A stretch of DNA of 64,000 nucleotides from assembly GCA_014529385.2 (NCBI GenBank), contig CM043966.1:91434587-91498586 (forward strand), written 5' to 3'. Positions within the stretch are counted from its first letter, which is position 1. Every line of letters begins with the position of its first letter. This document shows positions 11,551-22,889 of the stretch, piece by piece. A program made the position numbers and the translations under genes. A model generated the notes under the pieces. The model was not told where the DNA came from and did not search any database. It saw nothing but the letters and a program-made list of their open reading frames with translations. The DNA is from Adiantum capillus-veneris. Its lineage: Eukaryota; Streptophyta; Polypodiopsida; Polypodiales; Pteridaceae.

Positions 11551-12534
11551 AGCCATATGGCCATGCCATATATAGTAGGTATCCCTATGGACTCCACAAA
11601 CACCCAATTCATTTTCCTCTCTTAAATTACATACATACATATGCATGACAAAAACATAGATCGCCTTGGTTGTGTATGTTACCATCATGTTGATACAACA
11701 TGTTTATTCCCAAGAAAAAGGTGAGTTATTACGATGATTTTTACAAGTAATAGAAAAGGAACGTGGTGTGGGGAGATTCTGTGCATGTTTCTACATTTTT
11801 GAGGGTGTGTTTGATTCATTTCGAATACTCTAGACCAAAGTGTAAGTACGTTTTGGCGAAGGGGTAGTGCCTTTGAAGACTTAAATTACCCTCCCGCCTA
11901 CTAAGCACCTCGTGGTGGGCTGGCTACCAAGCTCACTCGTTCAGAGGTTTCTACATTTTTAAAGAATGAAGAACCACAAGTACATTTAGACAAGAAAAGA
12001 AGGAATAAATGCAGTATCTACATAGGTATGAAAGATAAATTGAATAAGTCATTCCTTTTATTGGCTCCATTCCACTCACACTCGTATGTGACCCGCACGT
12101 TGTTGCGGCTACATGTGCATCAATTGAGCAACCATTGTTCTCCTTCCCTTCACAGGGAGGGAAAATGTGGACAAATGCCTATGATTCTCATGTGAGCTTT
12201 TATAGCTCTTTAATACACTTGTGGATCAACCACCACTATAACTACTTTCTAGATGACAATGTATGACAACACACAAGGTTTAAGTGCCCTCCACATTCAC
12301 ATCAACCAAGCACAAATCTATCTTTTGGATCAACAATAGGTCTACCTTTTCGAGTGAAACATTAAACAACTAATGAAGTGTAGTTACTCTCCACATTCTT
12401 GTGGATTGACAGCATGATGACTTGTTGCCAACAATGTTTGGATTGGATAAGGTTTGCCTAAACTTAATAGCTGAGAGTAGAGATTAGTCGGTCTCAAGAT
12501 TAACAGGTCTCAAACCACGTCAGTAGGAAGAAAA

Positions 12535-12588
<54 letters not shown>

Positions 12589-13139
12589 CTGCATGTCTAG
12601 TTTTTAGTATTAAAATGAATCATGTGAGAGGCTAAGAGCCTAGTCTCATGTACCAGTGAGCCTACTTTTTGCCAAGTCACAAGCCGAATCTTCTCTCTCT
12701 ACCTATCTAATCGTGGTAGTTAAGAGCCTCGAAACGGACATAGCCTTTCACATGGTTGACTTTTGAGGCCCTCTCGATTAGCACGAACTTGCTCAAGATC
12801 TATCTCATCACTCAGTCAAATCTAGCATTAATCTTTCAAGCCACCGGTTTTCTTGACTTGCAAACAAAGTTGGAAGGCTATTTAGCTGTTCCAAACTGAT
12901 CAGGCTCTAAATGTAAGCAAAATGACATGGAGGTAGTCCTACAATGGAGGCACATGCATGGAGGCAGCCCTACAATAAGAGACCAGAGTCATCATTTCTA
13001 GGGGGAGGCAAAGGGCTCACATTAGGTCTGCAACACCAAGGAGGATCCAAATGAGCAAAGGATTGCTAACTCCAAGACCAAGGCCAATACCCTCCACTGG
13101 CAATGATCATCCTCCAATGCAATCACATCAGTATTTTGG
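11551..13139. other. unannotated intergenic DNA with a long CT tract
   Basis: A CT microsatellite of about 24 units lies at 12,538-12,586. A GC-rich hairpin-like patch lies at about 11,890-11,940. No genes or element ends could be supported. Confidence 0.5.
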
Positions 13140-13345
13140 AAAAATTATTTTCAAACATACAAAATTGCTTTCCTTTAATTTTCCAAGAGGAAATGTAGAA
13201 AATTAGGTTTATATTGCAGGTTTTTAGTCTATTTTTCTCTATTTTGGGGTGGAAATTTTCCTTTTTCCCTTGCCCTTAACTGGCATTTTTGAAATTGAAA
13301 ACGGCATGATATTAAGCTGAGACACATTTTTCTCAAACACTGAAT
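13140..13345. repeat. dispersed repeat, partner of 4,490-4,705
   Basis: This block and 4,490-4,705 share the same series of words in direct orientation, ending in a gctgag-cacatttt-ctc-aacactg motif. They are diverged copies of an unidentified non-coding repeat. A related short piece (gccaaacactg) occurs near 42,100. Confidence 0.45.
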
Positions 13346-13564
13346 CGAAGACCTGCCTCGCATGACCGTTGCCGTGAGCACTGTAGTAGTAGGCAATGCC
13401 ACTTGTCCCCCTACAGAACCCCTTTTTTCTTGCCTATGTAAGGAGTTCAAGATGTGAAAACTTGGGAAAGCTAAAAAGCTTGGATGGTCATGTTGGAGCT
13501 CTCAACATTGTAGCATCTACTGATTGGCCTAAAAAAGACGAAGAAAGTGTGGAGACACATATGG

Positions 13565-13608
<44 letters not shown>

Positions 13609-13959
13609 GTGTGGAGGGCCACAGCTAGGCAAAAATGGAGCTCGTTGGGATCAAGAGTGCCGGACATGCAATGGTAGAGGAGAAGGTGGCTCAGCAAGCG
13701 CTTGTGACGAGTGAGACATGTATTGGATCCAGACTCTTGGCATGCTGCCCAAGAGATGATTGAAGTTGTATAAGGGTGTGGGGCTCGTGGAGGATCAGTT
13801 GTTGGCAGCCAGGGGTATTGATAGAGCAGACTATATGAGGCCTGTTGCAACAACATTTGAGAAGTTGCACATGAAGTAAGTGGTGGGTTGCATCCATGAT
13901 CGAGTTTGGAGGAGGGAGGGGAGGCGGGGATTCTTTGTCAAGCGCCAAGGCCAATCAAT

Positions 13960-14006
<47 letters not shown>

Positions 14007-14054
14007 AAATAGAAATAGACACACACACTCCTCATCAAGAGTGAATGGGATTGG

Positions 14055-14122
<68 letters not shown>

Positions 14123-14320
14123 TACACACAAAATTGTAGTAAACAACGAAGACGTCTCTCTCTTTCTCTCTCTCAGACCTATCACACACACGACGATGCC
14201 GTAGAAAATGAAACATGATCTCTCTCTCTCTCAAACCTGCGATGTGCCACTCTTTCTCTCTCTGACTCACACTCACACACACACACACACACACACACGT
14301 TCGAGGAGTACCAACTTATC
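13346..14320. repeat. cluster of CT and CA microsatellites
   Basis: CT tracts lie at 13,566-13,605, 13,963-14,003 and 14,058-14,099 (the last running into CA at 14,100-14,129). Shorter CT patches lie at 14,152-14,175 and 14,218-14,232, and a CA tract at 14,272-14,298. Open frames here are translations of the microsatellites (poly-SL, poly-RE, poly-HT) and are not genes. Confidence 0.85.
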
Positions 14321-14509
14321 TACGCGTGATATAGCTCATTGCTCGTTATTTTTCCAAGCGGTAAAGTAAAGTCACCCATTATAAAAACAAAAGTAATCAC
14401 CCTTCAAAATTGAAGGCTGTAGTGAAACTCCATGACTTTGCTAAAGAGTTTAAATAATATAAATATATATATAGTACTAATATTGTGACTTTTTGAAAAA
14501 AACTAAGAA

Positions 14510-14943
14510 GTCAAAACTAAGTCTTTTCATTTTCTACCATCACATGACTTGCTACTTACTCTTCACTTTTTCATTTCAAACCAAAATGACTTTCACTTAC
14601 TCTTCACTTTTACATTTCAAACCAAATGTTTCTTAAGGTTCTTGAAATGAAGGAGAGAGTGACACATGGATGCCCTCTCTTTCCTTGAAAATTTTAAGCT
14701 CAATTATCTATACTATTTTTTATTGTCACACTTCTCAAAATTAAGTCTTTTCATTTTCTACCATCACATGACTTGCTACTTACTCTTCACTTTTTCATTT
14801 CAAACCAAAATGACTTTCACTTACTCTTCACTTTTACATTTCAAACCAAATGTTTCTTAAGGTTCTTGAAATGAAGGAGAGAGTGACACATGGATGCCCT
14901 CTCTTTCCTTGAAAATTTTAAGCTCAATTATATATAGTATAGA
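14510..14943 (-). repeat. 224-bp tandem duplication ending in a Helitron-like 5' terminus
   Basis: A unit starting with aagtcttttcattttctacc at 14,519 recurs at 14,743, a period of 224 bp, almost unchanged through the phrase ggatgccctctctttccttg. On the minus strand the right edge reads TCTATACTATATATAATTG from 14,943. This matches the start of plant Helitrons, with an A immediately before it. The internal junction at 14,704-14,717 contains the same word in plus orientation. The 3' end (hairpin plus CTAG) was not found. Confidence 0.6.
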
Positions 14944-15399
14944 TTAGCAAGAATATCAGGAGAGTCCATCTCAACGGCATTGACTTACACAAGCCTAGGC
15001 CAAGCAGATCGGAACCAACCATCAGATTTGCCTCATGACATCTACTCAATGGAGCAACCTCTTGAGCTAGCCAACACATTGTAAGAGCGCAACTGCGAGC
15101 TACAAAGTTAAAAAAAGAACAACCTCTCTACGCCCTTGCCCTTGCCATGCCGTACATCCCCCTCCATCTGGCTTTCTCTGTGCACTCTCGAACCAATGGG
15201 CACTTTTTGTTCATAGTTTCATTTTACCACAAATCCTTCCTCTTGATAAGCTTACTATTCCCAATCTTTTTCATGTGCAAACCCTCCAAAAGCATCTTGT
15301 TAGATTCCCAACGAAAAGAAATGTGTTCAAATCCACTTTTTTCTCTTTAATTGACAAAACCTAGGTTTACACCGCTTTAAAAATGTAGGTTTACTAGAG
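14944..15399. other. unannotated intergenic DNA
   Basis: No element ends were seen. A 67-residue open frame at 15,147-15,350 has no domain and weak codon logic. Confidence 0.4.
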
Positions 15400-15545
15400 A
15401 AACTTCAAAGCTAAATATACCGGACCAACCTAGGAAGCTAAATTTTTGAAGTGGAGAGATTTTCATACAAGAAGAACATTTGGAATCCACAGTGGCCTCA
15501 GTTTATGAAGATATTTTTGTGGAGGGCAACATCTTAACCTTGGAT
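15400..15545 (+). pseudogene. LINE ORF2 C-terminal fragment
   Basis: The plus strand encodes KKNIWNPQWPQFMKIF and then LWRA, with stops after it. This matches the C-terminal block found at 19,520-19,620 (KDIWESQGPEYMKIFI-KVLWG) and at 36,360-36,410 (TKNIWSP-WP). In plant L1-type elements this block precedes the zinc-finger-like C-terminus of ORF2. Confidence 0.55.
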
Positions 15546-16770
15546 ATTCAATTCCTCTTTATCTTCGTTCATGCTCATTGGTGGTATTTTGACTCGAAGG
15601 GTGACATGCAAGCCCATCCCTTGGCTAGTTCTTGTTGCTAACGGGCTAACTGTTATGAGAAATCTGCACAAATGCACCTTCATCGATACTGTTCACTAAG
15701 TAAAGCTGCTAAGCTAGCGAAGAAAAAGGCTACAAAATCTCGTTGCATGCATGTAAAATTGCAACAAAATGTGTGCACAGGCCTTCTCCTACCTTGGCAC
15801 CATAGCTAACAGCTCAGTGTGGGTGAACGAAATGAAAGGGGGGAGGGGTCCACCACTCTTGAGTCTGCACATTTACCTATTCTTCCTCGACCAATTGTCT
15901 CAATTTGTGCTACGTCAAAGAGAGAGGGTAGAGTGAGAAGGGATGAAAATGGTGGGAACTGGGTAGAGAGAGAGAGAGAGAGAGAGAGTTGTGCCACTTG
16001 CCTATGTCGAATTTCATGAAACCTCTTGGTCAGACTGTCACTACCATATTGGCCATGATCGAAGCTCTCTAGCTTAGCCGGCTCTTGCCAACACCCCTCT
16101 CAAAGCTCGCCATAGCACATCGCCGATCCCCATTGTGCCACTGAAAACTCTTCCAGCTGCTCACCTTCATAACTCCACACCAATGATTCCTAGTTTGGCA
16201 ATGTTGAGCCACCTTCCCCAGGGTGTAATCCGTCTACAAGCTGAGGCCCATAGTGCTTCCAAAGTGCCACACTTGCCCTTGTTCATCCCTAATGGAGACC
16301 CGAGCTTGTGGCACGGTTGTGGGCTCCCACACCTCAAGCTCACTACCTCTTGCCACGACATCTACACCATCCATAGTACCTCCCTCTTGTCTGTTGAGAG
16401 CCTCTTGATGGTGAGTTTAATATGCAACTGCCATCATTGTAACATTTTCTTTTCAAGTAACATCACAAATTTAAAAAAAAAAGTCGAGCACCATTATTAT
16501 ATTCTTGCTTTATTGTCCCGAACCACCCAAGGCTGACATCAAAGAATGCCCCTTGGCATCATCTCATCCAAGAATGTGAAGCCTGTAGATGGCTTGAGTG
16601 CTTTGAAACAACCGGCTAGCTAATTGTCATGCCCTTCCTCAGTGCAAAGGTGCTTTCTTGCAATTGGATCCCAAGCTCTTGAAGCGGCTTGCAATATTGG
16701 CTCAAGTTGCCTAGCACTTGCTGCCAATTGGATTCATGGTTTGGAGACACCTGGCACTCGAAATTCCAAT
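15546..16770. other. unannotated DNA inside a possible Helitron
   Basis: A GA tract lies at about 15,965-15,988. A 133-residue plus frame at 16,135-16,536 (with HLPQGVIRLQAEAHSASKV) and its complement contain no recognised domain. Base composition is somewhat more GC-rich than the flanks, so a captured gene fragment is possible but unproven. Confidence 0.35.
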
Positions 16771-16781
16771 CTCCTTCATAA

Positions 16782-16791
16782 GTAGTATAGA
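16782..16791 (-). other. Helitron-like 5' terminus (variant)
   Basis: On the minus strand, 16,791 downward reads TCTATACTACTTATGAAGG, preceded by A. It has the TC start and the CTATACTA core of plant Helitron 5' ends with one change. No matching 3' hairpin plus CTAG was located at lower coordinates, so this may be a truncated copy. Confidence 0.4.
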
Positions 16792-17214
16792 TAGTATCAT
16801 ATAATACATGGAATTTTTGCTATAGGTATAGTAAAAGGACATTTATCATGCTCTATGGGAGTGAAGAGTTCAACAAAGAGGGGGGCATAGCAAGAAGGAT
16901 GGAGAAGGGTGTTGCCAGCCCCTTGCAATGGGCTCACTAGAAACATTTTTCCTAAGCAAAGAAAATAAGGGCACACATATAACTCTCGTGGTTTTTTTTG
17001 TCAAAATTTGAAGCATTTGCTTGTACTTACAGTAATACTAATACTTACAAAATTTTACCAATTTTCTTCAAGGCAAGCTTAGAATCTAGCCGGATTTTGC
17101 AATATGAGCCAATTAAAAATAGACTACACGTTGCTTTTTCTATTTGAGAAGAAAAAGACACACACGTCTCTTCTGGAGCAGGTCGCACAACTCTATCTCC
17201 CAAAATAGGGATGC

Positions 17215-17217
<3 letters not shown>
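16792..17217. other. unannotated intergenic DNA
   Basis: AT-rich DNA without recognised features. Confidence 0.5.

Positions 17218-17218
<1 letters not shown>

Positions 17219-17282
<64 letters not shown>
17219..17282 (-). repeat. (GA)n, TC tail of the ORF1-only LINE
   Basis: About 32 GA units directly abut the shared LINE 3' signature at 17,283-17,329. The tract therefore reads as the element's 3' tail on the minus strand, in place of the poly(A) usual for L1. Confidence 0.7.
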
Positions 17283-17285
<3 letters not shown>

Positions 17286-17459
17286 ATTATTGTCCACGGA
17301 GGTCAGATATGACCTATGGGACCAAAGCAAAACATTACATCTGTTCTTTTGAAGTGAAGGCGTTGGATACATATCAGTTAGGGATTGAGGGTCCATCAAG
17401 GGGGAAGGAAAAAAAGGATAAGATCAAGAGCAAAACCCTAAGGGGGGTCAGGTGGAGGG

Positions 17460-18198
17460 GGAGCTAGCTTGGGAGTTCGAAACTCCTGAATGATGGCTTT
17501 ACCGCCATGGTAGACTGCCCATTTACCTTGTTTACGTGCGTCATGCACCTTTTGAGCTTGCTTGCTTTAAGCTTGAGTTGGTTTCTAGTCAATTCCTCGG
17601 TAATCCAGAGCTTTGTCCCCTTGAGATGGTAGGATTGGCATAGCAGACTTGTCCGTTCTTCTTTGTTTTGGAAAGTGAGGATACATTGGCCAAATGGTAT
17701 TTGCCTATGCTTGTCGTTGATCCAGGAGACAATGTCGGGCTTGATGTTGATTGGTTGAAGAGTGTCATTAAGCTTGGTGATGGCTTCTGCGAGGGTGTCC
17801 TCCCCCTCGATGCATTAGGGTGAAGATAGTCCTCCAATTCTGATCTTGAAGGCAAGGGAATCTTGTAGCCGGCATTCTTGTAAGGCTACTTGGATTTCAA
17901 TGTCAATCTTCTTATGTGCTGCTGCATTTGCTTCTTGTTGAGCCGCCTTGACAGTCTCATTGAGAGAAGCTTTGACTTCATGTTTTTTTGCAAGTAGAGT
18001 TGCGTTCTCCTTTGCCGCATCCTCGAGCTTATTCAAGCGTTGTTTGAGTGCATCATTCTCTAAAACAAGTGCTTGGATCTGAGCCTCGAGGGTTGTGATC
18101 CTCGCGTCTTGGTGAGCGGCGGGATCCTTCCTGGGTGCAGCTGCCACAACAAGAAAACTCTTGCGTGTGCTAGGGGTTGGCGTGTTGAAGGAAGACAT
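17460..18198 (-). pseudogene. LINE ORF1-like protein, frameshifted
   Basis: The first 127 residues (18,198-17,815) begin MSSFNTPTPSTRKSF and contain a leucine/alanine-rich heptad stretch (about residues 33-100, with ITTLEAQIQALVLENDALKQ), which predicts a coiled coil. They end with IRIGGL and a stop. Past the stop, another frame continues sensibly (DTLAEAITKLND, IVSWINDKHRQIPFGQ, ILTFQNKEERTSLL), like the RNA-binding half of LINE ORF1 proteins. ORF1 proteins bind element RNA as trimers. The LINE-A ORF1 (34,155-35,105) has the same coiled coil then RGIPEE-type layout, so I infer a common function. Confidence 0.65.
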
Positions 18199-18596
18199 GA
18201 CTCGCTGGGTAAATCTTTAAGTGCTGGGTGGACAGTGTAAAAACCCTAGAAGTTTGGCTCTTTGTAACCTGTGGGGCGCTGTGCTGTGCTTTTTCAAATC
18301 GGAGTTGTTAAATGAGGCCTCTCGGGCAGAGCGGCTGGCTATACTGGCCTTGTGTTGAGAGCCAATCACTATGTGAGCAGGCCCTGTGTAGGCATTGGTG
18401 TCACGTTGTTGCAACTCGCAAAGAGAAAAATGAGAAGCGGGCTCTGTAGAGGGCAAAATCGTGTGTTGAGGGTCTCACTGTGTAAACGGGCCCGGGCAGG
18501 TTGCGAAGCGGGTGAACGCCTGCACCATGACGCGCTGTCGAAGACCTGATTCGGAGCACGACTGGATTGTGTTGTGTAGGACATGGCTGGGTTCAG

Positions 18597-19361
<765 letters not shown>

Positions 19362-19371
19362 ATAGTATAGA
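19362..19371 (-). other. Helitron-like 5' terminus
   Basis: The minus strand from 19,371 reads TCTATACTATATATAATGG, preceded by A at 19,372 (plus T). This matches the plant Helitron 5' consensus and is close to the end of the complete Helitron at 40,468. The 3' end was not found. The ORF1-only LINE may lie inside it. Confidence 0.5.
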
Positions 19372-19439
19372 TAGCTATAGATGGCAAAAAACGATAAGAA
19401 AAGGGGAGTTTCTTTAAGACCTTCAAAAGGTCGTTTTCC

Positions 19440-20105
19440 AAGACTCAGAATACCTATAATATGCTGATATACAAAGCAGATTGGTTCGTCCCACTCACTA
19501 AAATTTGGAAGAAAAACTGGTTTGAAGAGCGTTGGCAAAAGAGTGTTAAGGACATTTGGGAGTCTCAAGGGCCAGAATATATGAAGATATTCATTCGGAA
19601 GGTGCTATGGGGAGTCTTGCCTACATGTATTAAGGTGCAAACTAGAGGGCTCGACTTGATCTGACACTTGCTATGGCTGTAGGTCAGCTTCCCAAGGACT
19701 CATTTATCTTTTCATCATGTGTCCTACTTCATGGGGTTGGCCGCTAAGGTGTGCAAATGGGTACGGAGAACTTGGAAGACAATCTTCTTTACGAACGACT
19801 TGATCTTGGGGGGCATGAATCTTTGGGTATTTGAGGCCAAGTTGGAGGTAACTGTTTTGATGATATTGTGCGCATGAGCAGTGAGCTCATCCATAATGTT
19901 GGAGTTAGAAGAGTGTCAATGGATAAGGATAAAGATTGGGCTCATGCATTGAGCTGCTTGGAATACTCAAGAGGGTAGGTTTGTAACGGCTTGTATTTTA
20001 TCTTTTCTTTTGCACAAGCCTATGTTTAAACCCTAGTCCCCCCAAGGCATATGTAATGCTTGTGGGAAATTGTATTCTTTTTGAGTTAAGATAGATAGAT
20101 AGATT
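19440..20105 (+). pseudogene. LINE ORF2 C-terminus with 3' end
   Basis: The plus frame 19,461-19,664 encodes MLIYKADWFVPLTKIWKKNW, then RWQKSVKDIWESQGP and KVLWGVLPTCIKVQTRGLD. After a stop and a shift come FIMCPTSWGWPL-like residues. This is the pattern of the C-terminal zinc-binding RT-associated domain (LWG-LPT-KV--RGL---CP-C) of plant L1 ORF2, with the cysteines partly lost. The fragment ends at 20,085-20,105 with a run of GATA units, likely its 3' tail. Other fragments with the same block lie at 15,455 and 36,290. Confidence 0.7.
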
Positions 20106-20179
20106 CCAACAACTAACAATTGTAACTATGGCAAGAAAAAGAAGGAAAAAAAGGCCTTAGAAAGGAAAATTATCAAATG

Positions 20180-20500
20180 GATCAAGCTGCCTTCTCTAGG
20201 AAAAGTAGAGTCACCCTTCAAATTTGAGGTTTCAAAAGGAAAGGTGGACTCATTGTTTAGATAGATATGTTGAGCTCTCAACATATCCATCATAAAAGGT
20301 TTAATAATGGAGTCACCCATCATATTGAACCCTCAAAAGGAAAAGTGGACTCATTCTTGAGATGACACGCGGAAGTGTTGAGGTCTCAATATCTTTTTTC
20401 CAGCAAAACCCACCAGAGCTGGGTACATTGAACCTTTTAAAGAAAAAGTGGATTCATCCTTGAGATGACAGGTGGAAGTGTTGAACTCTCAATAATTTTT
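20180..20500. repeat. three-copy minisatellite, about 105-bp period
   Basis: Three imperfect copies of a unit with the words aaaaggaaaagtggactcat, gagatgac, ggaagtgttgag and ctctcaat begin at about 20,215, 20,325 and 20,430. The second and third copies are the more alike. No coding capacity. Confidence 0.7.
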
Positions 20501-20940
20501 TTGGCTTTCATAAGGCCATAGGAGAGTGGGTGAAAAATTAGCGTACTTTTTGGACCGTTGATTAAGAATCACGGATTGATGACACATGTGAGGTGAGCTT
20601 GTTTTATAATGTATATGGGTCTTTCCATCATTGTAACTTGGTTCCTTTTTTTAATGCTCAATTGACTTCTTTGTTTTATAAAGGTTATATTTTCTTTTTA
20701 TAATATAAATGGATCTTATTATCATTGTAATTTGGTCCTTTTATTTAATGCTCACTTGATTTTTTTTCTTTTTTAAATCTTTGTTTATTTTATGAATGAA
20801 TCTCTTCATTTAAAGATCTAACGACTTTCTTGTCAACTTTTTGATTTAAAACATACTTTTTTTGGTGTAATTTTTTTTCATTTATAAACAATTTTTAACT
20901 TAAAAATTATGAATTGTCTTTAAATGAAATAATTTTTCAC
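20501..20940. other. very AT-rich DNA with a short duplication
   Basis: A block containing tttataatgtatatgg-tctt and atcattgtaacttggt at about 20,600 recurs at about 20,695-20,740. Runs of T and A dominate. No genes. Confidence 0.5.
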
Positions 20941-21145
20941 CACTAAGATTTTTTTTTTCAACTTTCGGTTTTAATATGCAAATGTCACCTTATTACTTTA
21001 GTGCATGTATTATTATAAGAGATTAGTTTTAGAATTTTTCATAACTAAGAATTTTTTTTCAACCTTTTGTTTTGATAAGCAAATGTCACCTTGTTATTTT
21101 AGTGCACATATTATTGTTAGGGATTAGGTTTAGACATTTTCAATA
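20941..21145. repeat. two-copy tandem repeat, about 105 bp
   Basis: The unit (ctaagattttttttttcaac, then gcaaatgtcacctt and tagtgca) occurs at about 20,944 and 21,047 with modest divergence. Confidence 0.7.
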
Positions 21146-21164
21146 TTCACATGCATCATTTTGT

Positions 21165-21745
21165 TGTGTAATTTGTTTTATTAATAAAGGGTGACCTGGT
21201 TTGTTCTATGTTCGTGTCTCGGGTGGATGTTAGCTTGTGGCAGGAGACGTCCCCAGTGGTGGCACCGGGGCACACCATTGGATGGGGTGAGGCCCCCCTA
21301 ATGACCCATTCTAGCTCTGGTTCGTGGATCTGTTGTTGATGGTGATGTTCGGTGTTCTCTTCTGCAACACTGTGTGCCTTGGAGAGGTGTGGTGGCATGG
21401 CCTTGCTTGGTGGTAGCTGGTGGGGTTGTGGTGGCACCTCACCTTCCTCGGTGGTGTCACATTGTTGGTGATGGAGTCTTCGACTCTGCCCCTTAGCGGC
21501 TTTATTTGTTATAGTTCGGATGTATTTGATGCTAACAGTTGTTTGATGTTTGGGTAATGAGCCCCTGTAAAGCCCAGGGTTGCTTTTTGTTGTCTTATGG
21601 GTCGATATGATTTGGTTTTCATCTGGAACGCTATGGTTGGATGCACTCATGGCACGGTTTGTGCATGATTCTGAAGTAATTTGTTGATTAAGTAATATAT
21701 ATCTACCCACATGTGGTGGGGTTTGCCAAAAAAACAAGGTAAAGA
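21165..21745 (+). mobile_element. possible LINE 3' untranslated fragment, plus orientation
   Basis: The stretch is more GC-rich than the flanks. It ends in tatatatctacccacatgtg, gtggggtttgcc and a short A run (21,729-21,736), resembling the 3' ends of many plant L1 elements. A 193-residue frame on the opposite strand has no domain and is rich in HQ, as expected from a complement of GT-rich DNA. Identity as a LINE tail is inferred from pattern only. Confidence 0.35.
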
Positions 21746-21757
21746 TTTACGACGGCC

Positions 21758-21760
<3 letters not shown>

Positions 21761-21838
<78 letters not shown>

Positions 21839-21892
21839 TAGATAGATTTTATTATCGTCCTCGGAGGTCAAATATGACCTATGGGACCAAAG
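21761..21892 (-). repeat. LINE-A 3' end signature and TC/TCTA tail
   Basis: The minus strand reads TTTGGTCCCATAGGTCATAT (from 21,888), CCTCCGAGGAC, ATAATAAAA, three TCTA units, then about 37 TC units. The same signature followed by TC units occurs at 17,329-17,219 and 42,686-42,597, which defines the 3' end of this LINE family. Confidence 0.85.
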
Positions 21893-22889
21893 TTACATGT
21901 GATGTAGTATGTGTACGGCTGATGAGTGACTCTCGATGCTCCAAAATTGTAGTGATGAGAGTCGCAATGGAGAGCCCACACTTTGGCTGGGAGAGGAAAG
22001 TGTGTAGGTCTAAGTTATGGCTGAAAATGTGAGAGAAGCAAGTTCGGATGTGATCAAAAGCTGAGCACTCTAGTAGTGTGTGGTACTCAGACTCTCGAAC
22101 TTGTAGTGAGCATAATGTGCACAATCGATTTGACTCTTCTCCATTGCCCCAACGCCCTATCTCGCATCGAAGGAAATGGGAGCTAAGCCGAATTGCTGCG
22201 ATAGTGCGTATCGCGGACAAGGGAATAGGCTCAAGCATGTAAGTGTGAGTACGGTTTCCTCTCTCAGCGAAGAACATGGCTTTGTAGTTGGGGGCAATAT
22301 AGGTGGTGTAATGTATGAAGCGTGACCCACCGGATTTCTCCCAAGCCGTAATACATTGGCGTTGTAGAAAATCTTCATTCACTTGAGAGTCAATTGAAGC
22401 ATCATGTAGCAAGTGTAATGCATCCCATCTCCCAAACCACTTCTTTATGTCTTGCATCCATCCCATGCTCAAGATCTTGCTTTTATGCGTCTTTTGAACT
22501 TTTTTGCTTGCTTCCCATGCAATTGTAGGAAGTCGATGTGAGGGGTTTTGACGCATCTTTATCATGTACTCCACAACCCTTTCCATGTCCATAACCTCAA
22601 TTGGAAGAGATCCCGTCTCAAGAAGTAGGAGCATATATGGTGTTTGTGTCTTAACTTGGAGAAAGTTTGTAAGAAAACGCTTTTGGACATTCTCAAACTC
22701 TTTCCAAGTAGACTTTGAGATGCTCCCACCCCACACTTCAACTCCATAAAGAAGAACCGGTGTCACCAATGCATCAAAAAGATACTTCTTGAGAACCCAA
22801 CACTTGATGTTTCCCGCATTACACATGTTCTCAAATGCATAATATGCTCTCTTTCCCGCTTCCAAACGACGCATAGCACATTCATGCCA
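21879..22889 (-). CDS. LINE-A ORF2, C-terminal part
   Basis: The same frame continues after the TAG for about 336 codons, with WHECAMRRLEAGKRAYYAFE at its start. LTPVLLYG-like residues (VTPVLLYGVEVWGGSISKST) are the RT thumb region. Near its end CTLCSLQVRESEYHTLLEC gives a C-x2-C-x9-H-x4-C motif, the C-terminal zinc knuckle used by L1-type ORF2 proteins in RNA/DNA binding. It ends at 21,879, some 30 bases before the microsatellite tail. No RNase H domain is visible. Confidence 0.85.
   Translation of the reverse strand, partial: WHECAMRRLEAGKRAYYAFENMCNAGNIKCWVLKKYLFDALVTPVLLYGVEVWGGSISKSTWKEFENVQKRFLTNFLQVKTQTPYMLLLLETGSLPIEVMDMERVVEYMIKMRQNPSHRLPTIAWEASKKVQKTHKSKILSMGWMQDIKKWFGRWDALHLLHDASIDSQVNEDFLQRQCITAWEKSGGSRFIHYTTYIAPNYKAMFFAERGNRTHTYMLEPIPLSAIRTIAAIRLSSHFLRCEIGRWGNGEESNRLCTLCSLQVRESEYHTLLECSAFDHIRTCFSHIFSHNLDLHTFLSQPKCGLSIATLITTILEHRESLISRTHTTSHVTLVP

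Noticed and set aside
14704-14717. Plus-oriented Helitron start TCTATACTATTTTTT
   Set aside because: It lies at the internal junction of a 224-bp tandem duplication whose other copy carries the reverse-oriented word. It is more likely a rearranged duplicate of the terminus at 14,943 than an independent element.
16921-16960. CACTAG near 16,935 as the 3' end of the Helitron starting at 19,371
   Set aside because: No GC-rich hairpin lies at the required distance on the minus strand.
21156-21737. 193-residue minus-strand frame rich in H and Q
   Set aside because: It has no domain and biased composition from GT-rich DNA. The opposite strand looks like the 3' end of a LINE, and the frame runs into microsatellite-adjacent DNA.
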